Assembly: GCF_003008515.1 (NCBI RefSeq) | Contig: NZ_CP027668.1 | Location: 1,046,001-1,110,000 of the forward strand | From: Phreatobacter cathodiphilus | Lineage (GTDB): Bacteria > Pseudomonadota > Alphaproteobacteria > Rhizobiales > Phreatobacteraceae | DNA: 64,000 bases | Direction: 5' to 3' | Shown: piece after piece, positions 1-6,896 of the stretch | How the letters are laid out: each line of letters starts with the position of its first letter | How positions within the stretch are numbered: the first letter of the stretch is position 1 | Notes under the pieces: model-generated | What the model saw: the letters and a program-made list of their open reading frames with translations, nothing else | What the model was told of the DNA's origin: nothing | The model's database searches: none | Program-made: the position numbers and the translations under genes

Positions 1-1
1 T

Positions 2-1645
2 GCCGGCACGAAGCTCTCCTTCGACAGCGTCAACCGCTCCTTCGCCCACACCTATACGGGCGCCGCCCGCCGCGGCCCGTTCGAGTTCCTTCTGCAGTAC
101 ACCCGCCGCGACGGCACCGAGACGCTGATCAACTCGGACACCCGCCGGGCCAATCCGCAGACCTTCCAGTCCAACAACATCCTGACCAAGCTGATCTACG
201 AGACCCCGGATTCGGGTCGCTGGCGCCTGACCGGCGAGGCGACCTGGCGCGGCTACTCCACCGACATCGTCTCGGCGCGCACCTCGACCATCACCCAGCA
301 GATCGCCCACGACACCAACAAGCGCTTCCGGCTCAGCCTCGACTGGACGCAGCAGCTCTCCTGGGCCATCGCCGACGAGATCAAGCTGGCGGCCTATGCC
401 ACCGATTTCGACCGGCAAGAGCATCTCGACGAGTACCGCCGCTCCGGCGTCGTGGCGCCGGCCCCGGCGAACCGCCTGCGCGCCTCCGATTTCGACTTCC
501 GCCAGCAGATCTTCGGCGCCAATGCGCAGTTCACGGCCCAGCGCCAGTGGGGCGGCTGGGAGCACCGGTTCATCTACGGCGCCACCGTCGACTTCACCAT
601 GACCTCGCGCCCGCGCAACCGCACAGAGACGGACCTGACCACGGGCCTTCCGATTCCGGGGACGATCGGCGGCGAGACCTTCCCGAACAAGAACTTCCCC
701 GACACCCACACGACCCAGGCGGCGTTCTACATCCAGGACATCATGCAGTGGGGCGCCCTGCGCATCATCCCGGCCGTGCGCTTCGACTACTACCACCTGA
801 CGCCGAAGCCCGATCAGGCCTTCTACAACTCCAACCCCGGCTTCGCGATCGGCAACGTCTCGGCCTTCGCCGTCTCGCCCAAGCTCGGCGCCACCTATGA
901 CCTGACCGAGAACTTCCGCGTCTTCGGCCAGTACGCCCGCGGCTTCCGCGCGCCGCCCTACGACAATGCCAACTTCGCCTACCGCAACACCGCGCAGTTC
1001 TACGAGATCCTGCCGAACTTCGGCCTGCGTCCGGAAACGGTGGACAGCTTCGAGGCCGGCCTGCGCGGCCGCTTCGCCGATGGCTCGTCGTTCCAGGTGT
1101 CCGGCTTCTACAATCTCTACAAGGACTTCATCGACACGGTGACGGTCTGCGCGCCGCCGACTTGCACGCTGACCACCTTCCAGTACCAGAACGTCTCCTC
1201 GGTCCGGATCTGGGGCTTCGAGGCCCGCGGCGAATATCGCATGACGCCCGAATGGTCGTTCCACGGTGCGCTCGCCTATGCCAACGGCACCAACCAGACC
1301 ACCGGCGCGCCGATCGACTCCGTCGATCCGCTCACCGGCGTCGCCTCCGTCCGCTACACCAGCCCCCACAACTGGCAGATCGAGGCCCGCATGAAGGCCG
1401 CCCTCGCCAAGACCCGCGTCAGCGCCGCCAACATCTACCAGCCGGGCGGCTACGCCACCTTCGACCTCCTCGGCTCCTACGAGATCAACAAGAACCTGAC
1501 GCTCAGGGCCGGCATCTTCAACATCTTCAACGCGAGCTACTTCAACGCCATCGACGTGGCGGGGCTGACCTCCAACAACGCCAATCTCGAACTGTTCCGC
1601 GCGCCCGGCCGCTCCGTCTCGGCCAGCCTGTCGGCGAAGTTCTGA
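2..1645 (+). CDS. TonB-dependent haem/haemoglobin-type outer-membrane receptor, 3' part only
   Basis: The reading frame is open from base 2, so the N-terminal plug lies outside the window; 547 residues of the beta-barrel are visible. The receptor would import haem across the outer membrane using energy from TonB. The segment YARGFRAPPYDN followed by LRPETVDSFEAGLRG is the FRAP/NPxL-type block found in haem receptors of the HemR/HmuR/HutA group. The chain ends in SAKF, with the terminal Phe typical of outer-membrane barrels. The next genes encode TonB, a haem-degrading monooxygenase and HutX, which supports haem over a ferric siderophore as ligand. The exact ligand is inferred. Confidence 0.88.
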   Translation, partial: AGTKLSFDSVNRSFAHTYTGAARRGPFEFLLQYTRRDGTETLINSDTRRANPQTFQSNNILTKLIYETPDSGRWRLTGEATWRGYSTDIVSARTSTITQQIAHDTNKRFRLSLDWTQQLSWAIADEIKLAAYATDFDRQEHLDEYRRSGVVAPAPANRLRASDFDFRQQIFGANAQFTAQRQWGGWEHRFIYGATVDFTMTSRPRNRTETDLTTGLPIPGTIGGETFPNKNFPDTHTTQAAFYIQDIMQWGALRIIPAVRFDYYHLTPKPDQAFYNSNPGFAIGNVSAFAVSPKLGATYDLTENFRVFGQYARGFRAPPYDNANFAYRNTAQFYEILPNFGLRPETVDSFEAGLRGRFADGSSFQVSGFYNLYKDFIDTVTVCAPPTCTLTTFQYQNVSSVRIWGFEARGEYRMTPEWSFHGALAYANGTNQTTGAPIDSVDPLTGVASVRYTSPHNWQIEARMKAALAKTRVSAANIYQPGGYATFDLLGSYEINKNLTLRAGIFNIFNASYFNAIDVAGLTSNNANLELFRAPGRSVSASLSAKF

Positions 1646-1653
1646 GGCGCGGA

Positions 1654-3099
1654 ATGGCAGGCCGCTCGACAGCGCGCAGGACGGAAACGGGCCGGAGCCA
1701 TCCGGCCCGTCCGGCAGGTCGCGGAAAGTCGGAACCGGTCTTTTCGAGCCTGCGCGCAGGGTCGCCCGATGCGGGCCTGCCAACCGCCATCGTGACCCTC
1801 TCGCTTCCCGCCTCGCGCGCGGAGCCCGTCTCCAGTGCGGCTCCCGCCGTCGTCGTGGTGCCGGGACCTGCGGACGCGGCCCCGGCCCCCGCCGTCGTCG
1901 TCGTGCCCGCACCCGCTCCGGAAGGGGCGGCGGCCCCCCTTCCGGTCGTCGAGACCGACCTTTCGGCGAGGGGATGCCCCCATCCCGTCGCGGCCCGCAT
2001 CTCCCTGTCGGTGATCGCCTCGTTCATGCTTCATGCCGGGGCTGCCGCCGCCTTCGTCTGGCTGAGCTGGACGGCGGCGCCGCCGATCTCCGCCGGCGAG
2101 GAGGGCATTCCGGTCGAGCTGGTCGTCGCCGCCGACACGGGCTCGGCCTCGCAGCAGGAGGCGGCGAGCGGCCGCCACGAGAGCCAGACCCCCTCCGCCG
2201 ACAGCCAGGCTTTGCAGAAGGTCGAAGCGCCGCCCGCCGAGACGCCGCCCGAGCCCACCGTCAGCGAGCCGGTCGAGACGGCGTCCGAGGAGCCGCCCGT
2301 CGCCCAGCCCGATCCCGTGACCACGGCCGAGCGCATTCTGGATCAGTTGCCGCCGCCGCCCATGCCGGACACGCTGCCGATCCTCGACAAGCCGGCCGAG
2401 CCGGTCGTGGTGGCGGCGCCGCCGCCGCCCCCGCCGGCCGAGACAGCCGCCAAGGTCGAGACCCTCGAGCCCGCCGAGGTCCAGGCAGCCCTCGCTCCGC
2501 CGGTCGAGCCGCCGCCCGCTCCGGTCGTCGAGCCGCCGCCCCAGGTGACGCCTCCGCCGGTGCCGAGGGTCCAGCAGCCGCCCCCGCCCGTCCGCCGCGA
2601 GGCGACGCGTCCGCCGCCGACCCGCCGCGAGGCCCCCACCACCCGCGAGTCCCGTCGCCCGACGCGGCAGGTGGCGGCGACGCCGCAGCGCGAACGCCCG
2701 TCCCGGGCAGCCCGCCAGGCCGAGGCGCGCGCCAGCGTCGCCGAGCGCGGCGAGGGGGCCGGCCAGCGCAACCGCCAGCAGTCCGACGCCACCGGCGCGT
2801 CGGGCGCCAGCACGGTCGCCGCAGTGGCGGCGTGGCGCCAGCGCGTCCTCGCCCATCTGGCCCGTCACAAGGTCTATCCGGAGCAGGCGCGCGAACGCGG
2901 CATCCGCGGGCGCACCGGCATCGCCTTCACCCTGACCGCCAACGGGTCCGTGGCCTCGGTCTCCATCGCCTCGTCCTCGGGGGCGGCCATTCTCGATCAG
3001 GCGACGCTCGCCATGGTGCGTCGCGCCCAGCCCTTCCCGCCGAATCCGGCCGGAGGTTCCGCCAGTTTCACGGCGGGAATTAACTACAGTCTCTATTGA
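1654..3099 (+). CDS. tonB: TonB energy-transducing protein with long N-terminal extension
   Basis: TonB couples the proton-motive force from ExbB/ExbD to outer-membrane receptors. From the ATG at 1654 the protein has 481 residues. One membrane segment lies at about residues 115-140, followed by a very long Pro/Glu-rich periplasmic spacer (about 150-340) with PPPPP runs and an Arg-rich stretch. A C-terminal TonB domain (about 390-481) contains HKVYPEQARERG and ends in YSLY. The start is uncertain. GTG codons at 1792 and 1903 are in frame and would shorten an unusual cytoplasmic leader that contains AVVVVP twice. The gene begins 8 bases after the receptor stop, so it is probably cotranscribed and dedicated to haem uptake. 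Confidence 0.85.
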   Translation: MAGRSTARRTETGRSHPARPAGRGKSEPVFSSLRAGSPDAGLPTAIVTLSLPASRAEPVSSAAPAVVVVPGPADAAPAPAVVVVPAPAPEGAAAPLPVVETDLSARGCPHPVAARISLSVIASFMLHAGAAAAFVWLSWTAAPPISAGEEGIPVELVVAADTGSASQQEAASGRHESQTPSADSQALQKVEAPPAETPPEPTVSEPVETASEEPPVAQPDPVTTAERILDQLPPPPMPDTLPILDKPAEPVVVAAPPPPPPAETAAKVETLEPAEVQAALAPPVEPPPAPVVEPPPQVTPPPVPRVQQPPPPVRREATRPPPTRREAPTTRESRRPTRQVAATPQRERPSRAARQAEARASVAERGEGAGQRNRQQSDATGASGASTVAAVAAWRQRVLAHLARHKVYPEQARERGIRGRTGIAFTLTANGSVASVSIASSSGAAILDQATLAMVRRAQPFPPNPAGGSASFTAGINYSLY

Positions 3100-3140
3100 T
3101 GCCAGCCAGTCCGCAGGACGAGCCAGGAGGAAGACTTGCC

Positions 3141-3488
3141 ATGTATATCGCCATGAACCGTTTCAAGGTCATCAAGGGCGCCGAGGCCGATTTCGAGACG
3201 ATCTGGCGCACCCGCCAGTCCTACCTCAACGAACTCAAGGGCTTCGTCGAGTTCGCCCTGCTCAAGGGTCCGGAGCGTGAGGACCACACCCTCTACGCCT
3301 CGCACACCGTGTGGGAGACCAAGGAGGACTTCACAGCCTGGACCCAGTCCGAGCAGTTCCGCAAGTCGCATGCCCGCGCCGGCATGGCCGATGCGAAGCC
3401 GACCTCCATGGGCCACCCCGAGTTCGAGGGCTTCGAGGCGGTGCTCGTCGACGACAACCGCGGTAAGCCGTCTCTGGCGGCCGAGTGA
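3141..3488 (+). CDS. HmuQ/IsdG-like haem-degrading monooxygenase (antibiotic biosynthesis monooxygenase fold)
   Basis: A 115-residue cytoplasmic protein of the ABM/IsdG fold. It probably opens the haem ring and releases iron after import. The pattern VIKGAEADFE, GFVEFALLKG, LYASHTVWE and SEQFRKSHARAG matches the HmuQ/HmuD group known from Bradyrhizobium; His77 in the last motif is at the position of the haem-ligand histidine. The start at 3141 is set by a strong AGGAGG site at 3125-3130. A longer open frame from 3096 lacks such a site. It lies between tonB and hutX in one operon. The alternative is a haem-binding protein without enzyme activity. Confidence 0.85.
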   Translation: MYIAMNRFKVIKGAEADFETIWRTRQSYLNELKGFVEFALLKGPEREDHTLYASHTVWETKEDFTAWTQSEQFRKSHARAGMADAKPTSMGHPEFEGFEAVLVDDNRGKPSLAAE

Positions 3489-4024
3489 GCGCCATGACGG
3501 CTCAGATGTCTGCGGAACTCCCCGCCGCGGCCGACCGGCTGGCGGCGGCCCGCGCCGCCCTCGCCGCCAAGCCGGACGGGGTGATCGAGGCCGTCGCGCG
3601 CGAGCACGGCGTGCCGCCCCGCGACGTGCTGGCCATGCTGCCGCCGGGCGAGAGCGTCGGCGCCCCCGCCGAGGCCTTCGAGGCGATCTGGACCGACGTG
3701 ACGGAGTGGGGGGAAATCCTCTTCATCGTCAACACGCCGGACATCGTGCTCGAATGCCACGGCAGGCTCGTCCCCGGCACCGCCGGCCACGGCTGGTTCA
3801 ACGTCCACGGCGACAGCCCCATCGGCGGTCACATCAAGGCGTCGAACTGCAGCGAGATCTGCTTCGTTGACCGCGTGTTCCACGGCCGCCGCTCGCTGTC
3901 GATCCAGTTCTACAACGCGGCCGGCGAGGCCATGTTCAAGATCTTCGTCCGCCGCGACAAGGAGCGGGCGCTGCTGCCCGACCAGATCGTGAAGTTCGAG
4001 GCGCTGAGGGCGAAATACGCCTGA
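3485..4024 (+). CDS. hutX: HutX/ChuX-family haem utilisation carrier protein
   Basis: A cytosolic haem-binding protein that receives imported haem and passes it to storage or degradation. The 179-residue frame from GTG 3485 overlaps the previous stop codon by four bases; ATG 3494 would give 176 residues. The N-terminal part LAAKPDGVIEAVAREHGV is the helix typical of the family. It is followed by WGEILFIVNTPDIVLE, the HGWFNVHGDSPIGGH segment and a C-terminal MFKIFVRRD. Length fits HutX/HuvX, about half of HmuS. Translational coupling to the monooxygenase gene supports a shared pathway. No Fe-regulator box was recognised inside the window, so any promoter would be upstream of base 1. Confidence 0.9.
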   Translation: MSAMTAQMSAELPAAADRLAAARAALAAKPDGVIEAVAREHGVPPRDVLAMLPPGESVGAPAEAFEAIWTDVTEWGEILFIVNTPDIVLECHGRLVPGTAGHGWFNVHGDSPIGGHIKASNCSEICFVDRVFHGRRSLSIQFYNAAGEAMFKIFVRRDKERALLPDQIVKFEALRAKYA

Positions 4025-4050
4025 GCGACGCGCGGCCTCGAAGAGAAGAA

Positions 4051-4084
4051 GGGCGCGGCCTCGGCTGCGCCCTTTGTTGTTTTG
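4051..4084 (+). terminator. Rho-independent terminator after hutX
   Basis: GGGCGC and GCGCCC arms (with adjacent G/C) form a hairpin around GCCTCGGCT. They are followed by TTTGTTGTTTT. It lies 27 bases after the hutX stop and would end the haem operon. Confidence 0.75.
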
Positions 4085-4101
4085 CGGAGTGGCTACGAAA
4101 C

Positions 4102-4271
4102 GGTCACCCCACCCCGATCTCGCTGATGCTCGATCGACCCTCCCCCTCCAGGGGAGGGTGAATGCCGCCGATGGGGCAGCCGTCATTGACACAGGCGCGT
4201 CGGGTGGCGCTCCTTCACCCTCCCCTGGAGGGGGAGGGTCGGCGCCCGAAGGGCGACGGGGTGGGGTGACC
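4102..4271. repeat. Nested inverted-repeat intergenic element (two head-to-head copies of a GC-rich palindromic module)
   Basis: GGTCACCCCACCCCG at 4102-4116 is perfectly complementary to 4257-4271. A 27-base segment at 4136-4162, beginning GACCCTCCCCCTCC, is perfectly complementary to 4214-4240. Each 27-base arm also contains its own short palindrome, CCCTCC/GGAGGG. The two modules differ only in the short linker between the arms (4117-4135 versus 4241-4256), so this is two inverted copies of one repeat of about 60 bases. No gene lies between 4025 and 4315. This resembles the REP/RIME-like repeats of Rhizobiales. Confidence 0.85.
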
Positions 4272-4315
4272 AAAAGGATCGATCCCCACCCAAGGCGCCC
4301 TGCAACGGCGCCCCG

Positions 4316-5248
4316 TCAGAAATTGACCTTGTCGCCGCCCTTCAGGCCGAGGATCTCGCGGGCGTCGTCGGGCGTCGCGATCTCCAGGCCCATGCCCTCG
4401 ATGATCTGGCGCACCTTGGTGACCTGCTCGGCGTTGTTCTTCGCGAGCTTGCCCGGGCCGATCCACAGCGAATCCTCGAGGCCGACGCGCACGTTGCCGC
4501 CCATGGCCAGCGACATCGCGGCGATCGGCATCTGGTTGCGCCCGGCACCGAGCACGGACCACTGATACTGGTCGCCGAACAGCCGGTCGGCGGTGCGCTT
4601 CATCATCACCACGTCCTCGTAATGGCCGCCGATGCCGCCGAGGATGCCGAACACCGACTGGATGAAGAAGGGCGGCTTGATGATGCCGCGGTCGGCGAAG
4701 TGGCGCAGCGTGTAGAGGTGGCCGATGTCGTAGCACTCCACCTCGAAGCGGGTGCCGTTGTTGGCGCAGGTGGTGAGGATGTATTCGATGTCGGCCAGCG
4801 TGTTCTTGAACATGCCGGCGCGCGAGCCCTCCAGATAGGGCTTCTCCCAGTCGTATTTGAACTCCTTGTAGCGGTCGAGCATCGGATAGAGGCCAAAGTT
4901 CATCGTGCCCATGTTGAGGCTCGCCACCTCCGGCGCGTAATGCGCGGCGGGCTTGACCCGCTCGTCCACCGTCATCGTCTGCGACCCGCCGGTGGTGATG
5001 TTGATGGCGACGTTCGAGCGCTGCTTGATCACCTTCAGGAAGGGCGCATAGGCCTCGATCGACTGGTCGGGGCGACCGTCCTTGGGGTCGCGCGCGTGCA
5101 GGTGGACGATGGCCGCCCCCGCTTCCGCCGCCGCGATGGCGTTGTCGGCGATCTCCTGCGCCGTGATCGGCAGGTGCTCCGACATGGTCGGCGTATGGAT
5201 GGAGCCGGTGATGGCGCAGGTGATGATGACTTTCTTCGACTTCGCCAT
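4316..5248 (-). CDS. BKACE-family beta-keto acid cleavage enzyme (Kce-like)
   Basis: A 310-residue member of PF05853. Family enzymes condense a beta-keto acid with acetyl-CoA and cleave it to acetoacetate (or an analogue) and a new CoA ester. Substrates known in the family include 3-keto-5-aminohexanoate and dehydrocarnitine. Expected zinc ligands are present: IVHLHARDP gives His49 and His51, and VGLEDS gives Glu258. GGSQTMTVDERV and FGILGGIGG are further family motifs. The gene is last in a minus-strand series with a 3-hydroxyacid-type dehydrogenase and a Liv-type transporter. That context suggests import of a 3-hydroxy compound, oxidation to the 3-keto acid, then cleavage. The substrate cannot be read from the sequence. 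Confidence 0.9.
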   Translation of the reverse strand: MAKSKKVIITCAITGSIHTPTMSEHLPITAQEIADNAIAAAEAGAAIVHLHARDPKDGRPDQSIEAYAPFLKVIKQRSNVAINITTGGSQTMTVDERVKPAAHYAPEVASLNMGTMNFGLYPMLDRYKEFKYDWEKPYLEGSRAGMFKNTLADIEYILTTCANNGTRFEVECYDIGHLYTLRHFADRGIIKPPFFIQSVFGILGGIGGHYEDVVMMKRTADRLFGDQYQWSVLGAGRNQMPIAAMSLAMGGNVRVGLEDSLWIGPGKLAKNNAEQVTKVRQIIEGMGLEIATPDDAREILGLKGGDKVNF

Positions 5249-5285
5249 GAGAGGCTCCTTCGTCGGACTGCGGATGGGATGAGGA

Positions 5286-6212
5286 TCAGGCCGGCTTCTT
5301 CTTCGCGCCGCGCTTGTGCGCCTTCAAGGCCGCCAATCGGCCGTCGCGCCATTTCGACAGGCGCGCTATGCGTTCGGGGGACTGCTCGCCCGGCCACTCC
5401 GCCATGATCGCCGCCTCGTTCTGGGGTGTGAAGACCTTGCGGCCGGTCAGGCGCGTCAGGCTCGGGCCGTAGCGCCGGTTGTAGTCGGGGATGCCGCCGG
5501 GGGCGTTGAGCTCGATGGTTTCGAAGGGGCCCATGAAGGACCAGCGCAGACCGAGCCCGTCGCGGATGGTCTTGTCGAGGTCCTCCGGCGAGACGACGCC
5601 CGAGCCCACGAGGTCGAAGGCCTCCGCCATCAGCACTGCCTGCAGGCGGTTGAGCACGAAGCCGTCGATCTCCTTCTTCACGGTCACCGCCACCTGGCCG
5701 ACCTTCTCGTAGATGGCGCGGGCCTTCTCCACGAGCTTGGGGTCGGTCCAGGGCGCCGGGCAGAGCTCGACGATGGGCACGAGGTGAGGGGGGTTCACCG
5801 GATGGGCGACGAGCACGCGCGAGCGGTGCTTGAGGTCCTTCGCCCAGAGCGAGGAGAACAGGAACGAGGTGGAGGAGACGACGATGGCCGAGGGCGGGGC
5901 GAGGGCGTCGATCTCGCCGTGGATGGCGATCTTCGCCTCCACCGTCTCCGGCCCGTTCTCCTGCACGAAGGCGCAGCCCTTGAGGGCTTCGGCGAGGGTG
6001 GTGCAGGCGACGAGGTTTTTCGCCGATCCCTTCGCGTCCTTCACGAGATCGAGGTCGGCGAGTTCCTTCAGGTTCTTCGCGATATGGGCTTTCGCCGCCT
6101 CGGCGACGCCGGGGACCGGGTCGTAGAGGGCGGTTCTCCAGCCGTGGCTGCAGAAGACCGTGGCCCAGGCCCGGCCGATCAGGCCCGATCCGACGATGGC
6201 GATGGTGGGCAT
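5286..6212 (-). CDS. 3-hydroxyacyl-CoA dehydrogenase-like NAD-dependent enzyme (lambda-crystallin/L-carnitine dehydrogenase type)
   Basis: A 308-residue NAD-dependent dehydrogenase. The N-terminal Rossmann motif is IAIVGSGLIGRAW. The catalytic block is VLVAHPVNPPHLVPIVE, with the His and Glu expected for this superfamily. The C-terminal helical domain begins near KKEIDGFVLNRLQ. The start at 6212 opens directly on the Rossmann strand and has GAGG upstream. A longer frame to 6404 would only add translated palindromic repeat. The length fits lambda-crystallin/L-gulonate or single-domain carnitine dehydrogenases more than the fatty acid oxidation enzyme FadB. It is 37 bases upstream of the BKACE gene and probably makes its keto-acid substrate. 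Confidence 0.85.
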   Translation of the reverse strand: MPTIAIVGSGLIGRAWATVFCSHGWRTALYDPVPGVAEAAKAHIAKNLKELADLDLVKDAKGSAKNLVACTTLAEALKGCAFVQENGPETVEAKIAIHGEIDALAPPSAIVVSSTSFLFSSLWAKDLKHRSRVLVAHPVNPPHLVPIVELCPAPWTDPKLVEKARAIYEKVGQVAVTVKKEIDGFVLNRLQAVLMAEAFDLVGSGVVSPEDLDKTIRDGLGLRWSFMGPFETIELNAPGGIPDYNRRYGPSLTRLTGRKVFTPQNEAAIMAEWPGEQSPERIARLSKWRDGRLAALKAHKRGAKKKPA

Positions 6213-6213
6213 G

Positions 6214-6702
6214 TCAGGAACCTCGTGTCGTATGGGTCGTCTTGTGCTTCGCGCGTGGATTCGCGTGAGCGTCGGCGGATGTGGCGCTTTCCCCTCCCCC
6301 CGCTTGCGGCGGGGAGGGGTCAGGGGTGGGGGGCATGATTGCGCCAGCCCGTGTGTGGCATGCCGCAAGGATCGTCTCGACCGCGCCGTCGATGCTTTCG
6401 GCAATGTGCTGGTTGCTCAACCGGACGATTTCGTAACCGCGCGATCTCAAGTCGGCGTCACGCCTCTGATCATTCCGCGCCTGCGCGCCGTATCCATGGT
6501 GATCACCGTCGATCTCGATGACCAACTTCAGTCCGTGGCAGGTGAAATCGACGATGTACGGCCCGACCGGCGCCTGCCGCCGCGGATGGAAGCCGGCAAT
6601 GTCGAACTGCCGGATGGCGTTCCAGATCAGCCGCTCTTGAAAGGTCGCTTCCCGCCTCAGCCGGCGGGCGAGGGGGATCCGGCGATCGCGGCGTCTGTCC
6701 AT
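6214..6702 (-). CDS. DUF559 endonuclease-fold protein with repeat-encoded C-terminal tail
   Basis: A 162-residue protein whose core (about residues 10-115) carries the DUF559/Vsr-like pattern. It shows FQERLIWNAIRQ, FHPRRQAPVGPYIVDF, KLVIEIDGDHHG, DLRSRGYEIVRLSN. The acidic residues in VDF and EIDG are the likely metal-binding site of a PD-(D/E)XK-like fold; activity on DNA is inferred. The start at 6702 is the first Met before the core. From about residue 123 the frame runs into a palindromic repeat (PPTPDPSPPQAGGGE) and stops one base before the dehydrogenase start. The gene splits a catabolic operon and is bracketed by 44-base inverted repeats, which suggests an inserted unit. Confidence 0.75.
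   Translation of the reverse strand: MDRRRDRRIPLARRLRREATFQERLIWNAIRQFDIAGFHPRRQAPVGPYIVDFTCHGLKLVIEIDGDHHGYGAQARNDQRRDADLRSRGYEIVRLSNQHIAESIDGAVETILAACHTRAGAIMPPTPDPSPPQAGGGESATSADAHANPRAKHKTTHTTRGS
6289..6332. repeat. GC-rich palindromic repeat, left copy bracketing the DUF559 gene
   Basis: 44 bases beginning TTCCCCTCCCCCCGCTTGCG, with an internal CCCCTCCCC...GGGGAGGGG palindrome. It is the exact reverse complement of 6709-6752. It lies within the 3' part of the DUF559 reading frame. Confidence 0.9.
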
Positions 6703-6708
6703 CGCGGG

Positions 6709-6752
6709 CCCCCACCCCTGACCCCTCCCCGCCGCAAGCGGGGGGAGGGGAA
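6709..6752. repeat. GC-rich palindromic repeat, right copy bracketing the DUF559 gene
   Basis: The perfect 44-base inverted copy of 6289-6332. It ends six bases before the DUF559 start codon on the minus strand. Confidence 0.9.
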
Positions 6753-6810
6753 TGGAGCCATTCCCGGAGCGCGAGCGCAAGGTCGCGGCGACCGAGACGT
6801 TCGAGCGCTT

Positions 6811-6858
6811 TTCCCCTCCCGCCCGCTTGGCGAGCGGGGAGGGGGCAGGGGTGGGGGG
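6811..6858. repeat. Diverged third copy of the same palindromic repeat
   Basis: It starts TTCCCCTCCCGCCCGCTTGG and ends CAGGGGTGGGGGG, in the same orientation as 6289-6332 but with several substitutions. It sits between the DUF559 unit and the end of the LivM-LivG-LivF gene. Confidence 0.8.
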
Positions 6859-6896
6859 AAGATGTTCTACTGTCCCCGACCGATTTATGCGCCCCC

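Noticed and set aside
1537-2868. Long minus-strand frame (443 residues) opposite tonB
   Set aside because: It is antisense to a gene with a clear TonB domain, is made of Arg/Gly/Leu low-complexity sequence, and has no domain or ribosome-binding site. High GC content keeps antisense frames open.
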